A program made the position numbers and the translations under genes. A DNA stretch of 5,043 bases from Vulcanisaeta sp. MG_3. GTDB lineage: Archaea; Thermoproteota; Thermoprotei; Thermoproteales; Thermocladiaceae. The DNA lies in NCBI GenBank assembly GCA_001516765.1, contig LOCH01000060.1, positions 1-5,043 of the forward strand, read 5' to 3'. Below are positions 1 to 4,837 of this stretch, in pieces. The notes under the pieces were generated by a model, which was not told the DNA's origin, did no database searches, and saw only the letters and a list, made by a program, of their open reading frames with translations. Every line of letters begins with the position of its first letter. Position 1 is the stretch's first letter.

Positions 1-1598
1 TACTCAGCCACAAAGGCCTCGTCAAGCACGCCTATTGGCTCCTCATTTGCCTGGTTAATCACCAGGTAATGCTTTTCATCGGGTATCATCGACATTTGGT
101 CAAAGAAGTACCTATACATCTCCCTACGAGCCCTAACACCGCCTGGCCTGAGTACGACGCCCTCATCCTCTATGAAGTAGGCTAGCCTTGGATTTAACAC
201 ATCGCTCATGAATCTGAGGACGCCCTTAAGCTCCTCAATGGTTAAATTCCTGTATGGGTAAGCCCTCCTCACTATGTCGTAGAGCTCATCCACACTCCAC
301 CTATTCTTAATCATCAATAGACTAACTATTTGGTGAACAAGCACATCATAGGGCTTCTCCGGAATTTGGGTAAACTCGAGGAGTCCCGCCTTGGCCCTAT
401 TTATTATCGCCACCGCCTCCAACGTATCATTCAAATCCTCCGTTATTACGACACCCCTGGGCACCCTATCAAGCCTATGCCCACTCCTACCAATCCTCTG
501 CACAAGCCTGACAATCTGGTGCGGTGATACGTATTGTATCACGAAATCAACACGACCAATGTCTATACCCAACTCAAGGCTTGACGTCGCTATGACAGCC
601 CTCAACTTACCATCCTTAAATGCCCTCTCCGTAGTCGCCCTGGAAACCCTCGAGAGGGAGCTGTGGTGTATCCCAACTGAGTCGTAACCGAGCATTGCAA
701 GCCTATACATCAGTAATTCAGCCATTGACCTGGTGTTTACGAATATTATTGTGGCGCCATTCTTACTAATTAAGTCCTTAATGACCTTAAGCCTAGCCAC
801 AGCCTCTGGGTATAGGTACATGTTGTCGGCGATCTCCTCATCTTCCTTAGAAGGCGTTGGGTGTATAACGTCTATCTTCATTTCCCTAACTATACTCGAT
901 TGAACTATATCGCACTCTCCATCATCACCAACAAGGAACTTTGCAACCTCCTCCGGACTACCGACCGTCGCTGATAAACCGATTATTTGTGGTTTTTTAC
1001 CAATTAACCACTTAATCCTCTCAAGGGTCAACGCGAGCTGTGTCCCCCTCTTGTCCTCAGCAAGTTCTTGAATTTCATCAACTATGATCCACCTAAGCTT
1101 CATCAAATGCTCCCTAAGTCTCTTACCGGAGAGTATTGCCTGTAGGGTTTCTGGCGTGGTTATGAGCATTTGTGGAGGGTTCTTACTTTGCCTAACCCTA
1201 TCGCTTTGGTCCGTATCTCCATGCCTAACATCAACCTTAATACCAACCCTCTCACCCCACCAAATGAGCCTATCGAGCAAGTCCCTATTTAACGCCCTCA
1301 GGGGCGTTATGTAGAGTATGTAGATACCCTTATCAGTAAACTCACCCCTATCTAACCCCCACCTAAGCATTGAGAGCACAGGCAATACGGCAGCCTCCGT
1401 CTTTCCACTACCCGTTGGTGCTATCACCAACACATTACGGCCATTGAGTATCTTAGGTATAGCCATCCTTTGAGGCTCGGTTGCCTTCAAAAACCCCCTC
1501 TCAATTAATGCGGATTGGATTATGGGGTGAAGTAGCCTATAAACATCATCCAACTCCCCATTACTTAGAGAAGCCTTAGCGCCATCATTGCTGCTCAT
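1..1598 (-). CDS. lhr: Lhr-family superfamily 2 DNA/RNA helicase, N-terminal part (C-terminus beyond window)
   Basis: ATP-dependent nucleic acid helicase of the Lhr type, whose members unwind with 3'-to-5' polarity and are linked to repair, replication or RNA handling. I translated 532 codons; the frame is open through base 1, so the protein is truncated by the window edge (full Lhr-like proteins are about 850-950 residues). Motifs in order: TEPQ (Q motif, Gln43), Walker A APTGSGKT (60-67), ITPLRALNRDL (Ia), DEIQELAEDKRG (motif II, D174-E175), GLSAT (motif III, S209-A210-T211), IIFVNTRSMAELL (motif IV, about 284-296), SSLELGIDIG (V) and QRIGRSGHR (VI, 367-375). The run around motifs V-VI, including SPHQIVRLVQRIGRSGHR, separates Lhr from Hel308 or RecQ. 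Motif II reads DEIQ rather than the DEIH I expect. The ATG at 1598 is the first start after an in-frame TGA at 1602-1604; no Shine-Dalgarno is seen, fitting a short leader. Confidence 0.92.
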   Translation of the reverse strand, partial: MSSNDGAKASLSNGELDDVYRLLHPIIQSALIERGFLKATEPQRMAIPKILNGRNVLVIAPTGSGKTEAAVLPVLSMLRWGLDRGEFTDKGIYILYITPLRALNRDLLDRLIWWGERVGIKVDVRHGDTDQSDRVRQSKNPPQMLITTPETLQAILSGKRLREHLMKLRWIIVDEIQELAEDKRGTQLALTLERIKWLIGKKPQIIGLSATVGSPEEVAKFLVGDDGECDIVQSSIVREMKIDVIHPTPSKEDEEIADNMYLYPEAVARLKVIKDLISKNGATIIFVNTRSMAELLMYRLAMLGYDSVGIHHSSLSRVSRATTERAFKDGKLRAVIATSSLELGIDIGRVDFVIQYVSPHQIVRLVQRIGRSGHRLDRVPRGVVITEDLNDTLEAVAIINRAKAGLLEFTQIPEKPYDVLVHQIVSLLMIKNRWSVDELYDIVRRAYPYRNLTIEELKGVLRFMSDVLNPRLAYFIEDEGVVLRPGGVRARREMYRYFFDQMSMIPDEKHYLVINQANEEPIGVLDEAFVAE

Positions 1599-1637
1599 TC
1601 GTCAACACTATACAAATAACACCACGAACCCCACCCA

Positions 1638-1644
1638 TTTTAAA
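1638..1644 (-). promoter_or_regulatory. TATA-like element for the helicase gene
   Basis: The minus strand reads TTTAAAA centred near 1641. A start point about 26 nt downstream would fall near 1615 and give a leader of roughly 16 nt before the helicase ATG at 1598. Judged by eye only. A second AT-rich TATA-like stretch lies at 1685-1696 and could serve either direction. Confidence 0.4.
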
Positions 1645-1741
1645 CCATTTGCTTCAGTTAAAGTGAAAGACATAATCGCAAAACCTATAAATAATTTATC
1701 ATCAATAATATTGAAAACACGAAAACCTTCACAACCATATC

Positions 1742-1749
1742 CTTAATAA
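1742..1749 (+). promoter_or_regulatory. TATA-like element for the zinc-ribbon gene
   Basis: CTTAATAA is centred about 27 nt before the ATG at 1773, the spacing expected for an archaeal promoter driving a leaderless or nearly leaderless transcript. No purine-rich ribosome binding site lies between it and the start. Identified by spacing and composition only. Confidence 0.38.
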
Positions 1750-1772
1750 GCCCAAGCCAACAATTAGGTTTA

Positions 1773-1952
1773 ATGCTTAAATGCAGTGCCTGCGGCTCGA
1801 GCAGGGCTACGGTACTCATAAATGGAAGACCATACTGCACGTACTGCGGTGCGAAGATACTGAGGAATCACTTGGTAAGGACGTTGATTAATATGAAGAG
1901 GGAGGGATTAATAACATCGATAATAAGGGTCGAGGATTACGCCGACGCCTAG
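1773..1952 (+). CDS. Small zinc-ribbon protein, 59 residues
   Basis: Short gene starting MLKCSACGSS and ending at TAG 1950-1952. Cysteines 4 and 7 (CSAC) and 22 and 25 (CTYC) form two CxxC knuckles 14 residues apart, the pattern of a small zinc ribbon. The remaining 34 residues (NHLVRTLINMKREGLIT and onward) look helical and basic, then end in an acidic tail. Such proteins in archaea often bind nucleic acid or are accessory subunits, but I do not recognise this family, so no role is assigned. It lies 42 nt before the exported-protein gene on the same strand, though each has its own TATA-like element. The spaced cysteines and typical codon use support a real gene despite its length. Confidence 0.75.
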   Translation: MLKCSACGSSRATVLINGRPYCTYCGAKILRNHLVRTLINMKREGLITSIIRVEDYADA

Positions 1953-1962
1953 GTGAGGAAAC

Positions 1963-1970
1963 TATAATAA
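1963..1970 (+). promoter_or_regulatory. TATA box for the exported-protein gene
   Basis: TATAATAA is centred about 28 nt before the ATG at 1995, preceded by purine-rich GAGGAA resembling a TFB-recognition element. The spacing predicts a start point almost at the ATG. A GAGGG at 1987-1991 leaves only 3 nt to the ATG, too close for a normal Shine-Dalgarno, which also favours a leaderless transcript. Confidence 0.48.
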
Positions 1971-1994
1971 ACCTAAACTGTAAAGCGAGGGATA

Positions 1995-2738
1995 ATGGTA
2001 AGTAAGTTAGTAATCACTTCGTTATTGATAGGGATAATCCTCATTTTATCGATTACGCAAGCAACGGCATACGCACAACAACCAAGCGTTGTTGTGAAGC
2101 AATTAAATAGCGCCATCAACAAAGCCCTAAGCAAGTGCGGCATAACGGTCAATAAATTCGTTGTGACAGAAACCGTGGAGATGTCAAATAATACATTAAT
2201 TATTAATCTTGGTTTAAGTAATAATTACAATGTTGAATTAACAATGAGTTTAATAGGTAACGTGATGCCCATACGTGGCGTAAACATAACGGTGCTCACA
2301 AACAATGGTGCGGTTTGCTATCAGGAATATGCGCCCATAGAAACCATGCCAGGTAACTATAATTATACGGTATTGAGAACAAGGTACTTCGTAGAGGTGA
2401 TCTCGTTTGTAGGCGCCACACCAATAGTCACAAATAGCTCAAACTCGCTGATAACCTATGGCACAACAATGAGATCCGTGGTTGTCATACCCACGGTGGT
2501 GGGTCATGTTGTGTGTAATACGGGTGAATTAACGCCAGTATACATGGTAACTGTACTTAATAAGCCAATAATGTACTTAATCCAACCAGGAACTCCCATG
2601 AGAAACCTGCTCTGTAGGTATAGTCAAAACGTGAGCGTTAGCTACCTATTGATGTATATCCTAATTGGGGTTGCGTCGGCCCTCATTTATATGGCCGTGT
2701 TGCTGATCGTGAAAGTTTCGCGTTCACCTATTACTTAA
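1995..2738 (+). CDS. Secreted or membrane-anchored protein of unknown function, 247 residues
   Basis: I do not recognise the family. The N-terminus (about 4-27, VITSLLIGIILILSI followed by a small-residue AYA at 25-27) looks like a signal peptide or signal anchor. A second hydrophobic segment at about 216-240 is followed by basic VKVSRSPIT. This suggests a roughly 190-residue domain outside the cell held by a C-terminal membrane helix. The middle is rich in Val, Thr and Asn, as in beta-rich surface proteins. It carries five N-x-S/T sequons (N65, N97, N123, N147, N212) and four cysteines (48, 108, 174, 207), which could form two disulfides. It ends 15 bp inside the convergent pyrophosphatase gene. 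The start is the first ATG after the TATA box. Confidence 0.8.
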   Translation: MVSKLVITSLLIGIILILSITQATAYAQQPSVVVKQLNSAINKALSKCGITVNKFVVTETVEMSNNTLIINLGLSNNYNVELTMSLIGNVMPIRGVNITVLTNNGAVCYQEYAPIETMPGNYNYTVLRTRYFVEVISFVGATPIVTNSSNSLITYGTTMRSVVVIPTVVGHVVCNTGELTPVYMVTVLNKPIMYLIQPGTPMRNLLCRYSQNVSVSYLLMYILIGVASALIYMAVLLIVKVSRSPIT

Positions 2739-3287
2739 TAGCCACTCACTCAAGGCTCTGAATGCCTTTGCCCTATGGGATAGCTTGTTCTTAACCTCAA
2801 TACCTAACTCAGCGAATGTCCTATCATAGCCTGACGGTATGAATATTGGGTCGAAACCAAAGCCTCCGGACCCCCTTGGTTCCCGTGATATTGAACCACG
2901 CACAACGCCCGTGAATAACCTGGTAATGCCACTAGGCCCACATACACCGACTACGGATTTGAAGTACGCGGATCTATCGTCAACATCACTCATGAGCTTT
3001 AAAACACCCGTAATCCCTATTGTCTTGTAGACGTAGGATGAGTAAGGACCTGGAAAACCATTTAATGCATTTATGAATAGACCGTCATCCTCGACAACGA
3101 AGTAGTCATGTATCGAACCTTCACACACATGCTTAAGGGCATGGCTAACTATATCCTCTAGGTTTTCGCTTTGGATCTCGAGCTTCTCATGTATGGTGTC
3201 TAGTTGTAGTTCTATGCCGTACTCTCTAAGTATTGATGATGCCTCCAGGAACTTACCCTTATTACCCGTTACGAAGAAGACCCTCAT
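2724..3287 (-). CDS. rdgB: XTP/dITP pyrophosphatase, RdgB/HAM1 family
   Basis: House-cleaning enzyme that hydrolyses non-canonical purine nucleotides (XTP, ITP, dITP) to monophosphate plus pyrophosphate, keeping deaminated bases out of DNA and RNA; cytoplasmic and Mg-dependent in known members. At 187 residues it matches the family (E. coli RdgB is 197). Signature parts are all present: TGNKGKF at 7-13 (nucleotide-binding loop), VVEDDGL at 64-70 with the presumed catalytic acid D68, GFPGPYSSY at 77-85, GGFGFDPIF at 141-149, and TFAEL...KNKLSHRAKA at 157-175 (base recognition). It starts with ATG and lies 36 nt after the disulfide oxidoreductase gene on the same strand, so the two may be co-transcribed, although a TATA-like stretch sits in the gap. 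Its 3' end overlaps the convergent exported-protein gene. Confidence 0.96.
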   Translation of the reverse strand: MRVFFVTGNKGKFLEASSILREYGIELQLDTIHEKLEIQSENLEDIVSHALKHVCEGSIHDYFVVEDDGLFINALNGFPGPYSSYVYKTIGITGVLKLMSDVDDRSAYFKSVVGVCGPSGITRLFTGVVRGSISREPRGSGGFGFDPIFIPSGYDRTFAELGIEVKNKLSHRAKAFRALSEWLLSNR

Positions 3288-3310
3288 TTTAACCTGGGTC
3301 TGTTTTTGGG

Positions 3311-3322
3311 AATAAAAATTAT
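3311..3322 (-). promoter_or_regulatory. AT-rich element between oxidoreductase and pyrophosphatase genes
   Basis: The minus strand reads ATAATTTTTATT just after the oxidoreductase stop codon. Its centre is about 29 nt from the pyrophosphatase ATG at 3287, so it could be a TATA box for a nearly leaderless transcript. The T5 run could equally act as an archaeal intrinsic terminator for the upstream gene. The sequence alone does not decide. Confidence 0.3.
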
Positions 3323-3323
3323 T

Positions 3324-4076
3324 TTATTGCAATGCCACACCACTATAGTCGAGAACCTTCTTTAACAAATCACTCTCTGGCGGAACACCTATGAACTCCA
3401 CATTACCAACATCTTGATCCTCCCTCCTAAGTACCACGGTTGGTACAGCGGACACCTGATACATATCAGCAATGTCTCCCTCCTCGTAAGCCTCCACTGT
3501 TGTTGAGATTACCTTACCCTTACTGTCATAGGCAAACATGTTTGCCATGAGCACCGCATATGGGCAATATGGGCATGATGGAGTAACCACCGTCATGACC
3601 TCAACCCTCTTATCAGTATTTGAGTTAATTAAAGCCTCAAGCCCCTTCTTGGTCTTAGGCCTGAGCTTCGTTTCACCCAGTGAAATCCTCACTATGGTCT
3701 CTATGAACGCCCTAACCTCCTCACCAAGTGGTGCACCGAGGTACCTAATTGCACCATCCAGTAAGTAAATGATTGGTACCCTCTGTGGCTCAACCCTGTA
3801 CTTTGTGAATGCATCACTGTTCTCCTCATACCTCATTTTCTTAACAATAAGCTTTCCAGGTGGTGCCAGGTCGGCGAGTAGGTCAAGTAGCTCCTCCGTT
3901 GGTACGCACCAGTTGGTGTCCCTGTTACCGCAGGTATTGCTTGTGAAGAATAATACCTCCACCGTATCCTTCATTTGCGATAGTATCTCCCTTATTATCT
4001 CCTTGGTCTCCTCATCAACCTCTATATGAGGCACCTCTACGGTACCCTGTGGCTTCTCAAAGGGTGTTGCGGACAT
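3324..4076 (-). CDS. Glutaredoxin-like protein disulfide oxidoreductase (PDO), two thioredoxin folds
   Basis: Thermophile-type PDO, a cytoplasmic redox protein that forms, reduces or isomerises protein disulfides. I prefer the ATG at 4076 (250 residues): it has GGAG at 4082-4085 with a 5-nt spacer, and a TATA box at 4102-4108 predicts transcription starting near 4079. A TTG at 4097 would add 7 residues but probably lies upstream of the transcript start. The C-terminal thioredoxin fold (about 155-250) holds the active site CPYC (C168, C171) and the cis-proline VPT (P212). The N-terminal fold (about 25-133) has strand VEVLFFTS and cis-proline VPII (P101), but its site reads CGNRDTNWC (C49, C57), a CX7C rather than the usual CXXC. 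The N-terminal half may therefore be structural or redox-altered. It is followed after 36 nt by the pyrophosphatase gene. Confidence 0.93.
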   Translation of the reverse strand: MSATPFEKPQGTVEVPHIEVDEETKEIIREILSQMKDTVEVLFFTSNTCGNRDTNWCVPTEELLDLLADLAPPGKLIVKKMRYEENSDAFTKYRVEPQRVPIIYLLDGAIRYLGAPLGEEVRAFIETIVRISLGETKLRPKTKKGLEALINSNTDKRVEVMTVVTPSCPYCPYAVLMANMFAYDSKGKVISTTVEAYEEGDIADMYQVSAVPTVVLRREDQDVGNVEFIGVPPESDLLKKVLDYSGVALQ

Positions 4077-4101
4077 TCTATCTCCGTAAGACCCCAACCC
4101 C

Positions 4102-4108
4102 TATAAAA
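4102..4108 (-). promoter_or_regulatory. TATA box of the PDO gene
   Basis: The minus strand reads TTTTATA centred at 4105. A 26-nt spacing puts transcription start near 4079, three bases before the preferred ATG at 4076. This favours a leaderless or near-leaderless message and argues against the TTG start at 4097. Confidence 0.5.
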
Positions 4109-4165
4109 AGCCTTTTTGCCCATTATTTTCCAATGACCGAACCCATACACCATAAAGTAGGCTTA

Positions 4166-4510
4166 TCATTCACTCCTCTTTTTACTCTTCCTCCTTCCCC
4201 TAGCCCTCTTAGCCCTGGTTCCGCTTTTTGCTGCCTTAGCCTTCCTTTTCCTCTTCCTCCTTGCCTTACGCCCCTTAGCCTTTTTTGTCTCCTTGACCTC
4301 ACTCACGACCTTATTAACCAACTCACTAAGTATTCCATCCTCGATCCACCTACTTGCCTTATCAGTCTCAAGCCCTATGACCTCACTCACTAGGAGGTTA
4401 TTGACAAGGTCTGCACTGATTAACAATACCTTACTCAATGCCTTACCCGTATCCATGTTCAGTATTCCCGTGAACTCCTCACCCAATCTCTCCTTGATAT
4501 ACCTCCTCAA
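4166..4510 (-). CDS. Hypothetical protein with a strongly basic Lys/Arg tail, 114 residues
   Basis: I do not recognise the family. Residues 1-76 look like a mixed helical domain (RRYIKERLGEEF, then SADLVNNLLVSEVIGLETD and WIEDGILSELVNKVVSEV). Residues 77-114 are a low-complexity tail with 23 Lys or Arg in 38, resembling tails of ribosomal or chromatin-associated proteins, so nucleic acid or ribosome binding is a reasonable inference. The start is uncertain. TTG at 4510 overlaps the preceding frame's TGA (TTGA), the arrangement of coupled translation, but a perfect GAGGAGGT lies just inside the frame. An in-frame TTG at 4486 (residue 9), preceded closely by GGAG, is the alternative. The frame may also be the second half of one gene with the upstream 54-residue frame. 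Confidence 0.7.
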   Translation of the reverse strand: MRRYIKERLGEEFTGILNMDTGKALSKVLLISADLVNNLLVSEVIGLETDKASRWIEDGILSELVNKVVSEVKETKKAKGRKARRKRKRKAKAAKSGTRAKRARGRRKSKKRSE

Positions 4511-4671
4511 TTTCTATATCTATCCTCACTGAATCCCTTAACGTAGAGCGCCTCCAATACAGCATTTTGATCATCCTTAACGAACATAACCTTAATGTCA
4601 TCACCACCAACCTCCTTAATTACCTCCACGGTAGTGCCAATGCAGTAATGACTAAATAAGCTTTTCAGCAC
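4507..4671 (-). CDS. Small hypothetical ORF (54 codons), possibly the 5' half of the downstream gene
   Basis: From GTG at 4671 the frame reads through VEVIKEVGGDDIKVMFVKD and EALYVKGFSEDRYRN to TGA at 4507-4509. The alternating hydrophobic strands and the codon pattern look like genuine coding sequence, not a chance opening. It ends in a 4-base overlap with the TTG of the basic-tailed ORF. If one T were added to AAATTG at the junction, the two frames would join as RNLRRYIKERL, a continuous helix-like segment, giving a protein of about 168 residues. So it is either a coupled upstream gene or part of a frame-shifted gene. The GTG start lies inside the last guide of a box C/D RNA; an in-frame GTG at 4629 is the alternative start. 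No ribosome binding site precedes 4671. Function unknown. Confidence 0.55.
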   Translation of the reverse strand: MLKSLFSHYCIGTTVEVIKEVGGDDIKVMFVKDDQNAVLEALYVKGFSEDRYRN

Positions 4672-4713
4672 TTAAAGGATTCGTCACCACTCGGGGAGGT
4701 GAAGCGTCATCAC
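4665..4713 (-). ncRNA. Box C/D guide sRNA (minus strand)
   Basis: Archaeal guide RNA that would direct fibrillarin-dependent 2'-O-methylation. On the minus strand: C box GTGATGA (4713-4707, perfect RUGAUGA), 12-nt guide CGCTTCACCTCC (4706-4695), D' CCGA (4694-4691, one change from CUGA), 3-nt spacer, C' GTGACGA (4687-4681, one change), 12-nt guide ATCCTTTAAGTG (4680-4669), D box CTGA (4668-4665). Equal 12-nt guides and a 3-nt D'-C' spacer fit the tightly constrained archaeal form. The D guide is complementary over 10 bases to ACUUAAAGGA of 16S rRNA; the D+5 rule points to the U at E. coli position 912. A TATA element (4736-4743) centred about 27 nt upstream of the C box fits an independent promoter. 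The D end overlaps the start of the 54-codon ORF. The listed ends are the C and D boxes; true ends extend a few bases. Confidence 0.72.
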
Positions 4714-4735
4714 ATTATGTTATGGCGTTAACCTC

Positions 4736-4757
4736 CTATAAATACTTTTATATACCA
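4736..4757. promoter_or_regulatory. Shared divergent promoter with two TATA elements
   Basis: This 22-bp AT-rich block holds TATA-like sequence for both directions. On the plus strand TTTTATAT (4747-4754) is centred about 27 nt before the C box at 4778. On the minus strand ATTTATAG (4743-4736) is centred about 27 nt before the C box at 4713. TATAAATA (4738-4745, plus) and TATATAAA (minus, near 4754-4747) are alternatives that would add about 10 nt of leader on each side. The near-mirror geometry suggests one compact control region for both RNAs and perhaps for the short ORFs beyond the minus-strand RNA. Confidence 0.62.
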
Positions 4758-4771
4758 ACATGGTTTACATA

Positions 4772-4837
4772 GGTTTGGTGATGCAAGGACTTAAGTGCTG
4801 ATTTTGGTGAGGATGAACCCACGAACTGACACTTACC
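4772..4837 (+). ncRNA. Box C/D guide sRNA (plus strand)
   Basis: Second archaeal guide RNA. C box GTGATGC (4778-4784, last base off consensus), 13-nt guide AAGGACTTAAGTG (4785-4797), D' CTGA (4798-4801), 5-nt spacer, C' GTGAGGA (4807-4813, one change), 12-nt guide TGAACCCACGAA (4814-4825), D box CTGA (4826-4829). AGGATGA at 4810-4816 is an alternative C'. GGT (4772-4774) and TG (4776-4777) can pair with CA (4830-4831) and ACC (4835-4837), giving a short terminal stem as expected beside the C/D kink-turn; the ends given follow this stem. The D' guide complement CACUUAAGUCC resembles the tRNA-Leu(UAA) anticodon loop, with D'+5 on U34. The D guide complement CGUGGGUUCA resembles a tRNA T-arm, with D+5 on U50. 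Target assignment is inference from consensus tRNAs. Confidence 0.75.

Noticed and set aside
330..687. Plus-strand open frames across the helicase gene
   Set aside because: They are antisense to a clearly conserved helicase with all motifs in frame; their translations show no domain-like pattern.
1655..1712. Third box C/D candidate on the minus strand (TTGATGA near 1710, CTGA near 1655)
   Set aside because: C and D box spacing is about right, but no D' box and no acceptable C' box lie between them, and the interior is AT-rich.
2839..4029. Plus-strand frames opposite the pyrophosphatase and PDO genes
   Set aside because: Shadows of well-recognised minus-strand enzymes.
4049..4532. Plus-strand open frames opposite the basic-tailed protein
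   Set aside because: The Pro/Leu/Ser-rich translation is the complement of Lys/Arg codons on the other strand; no promoter or ribosome binding site supports it.
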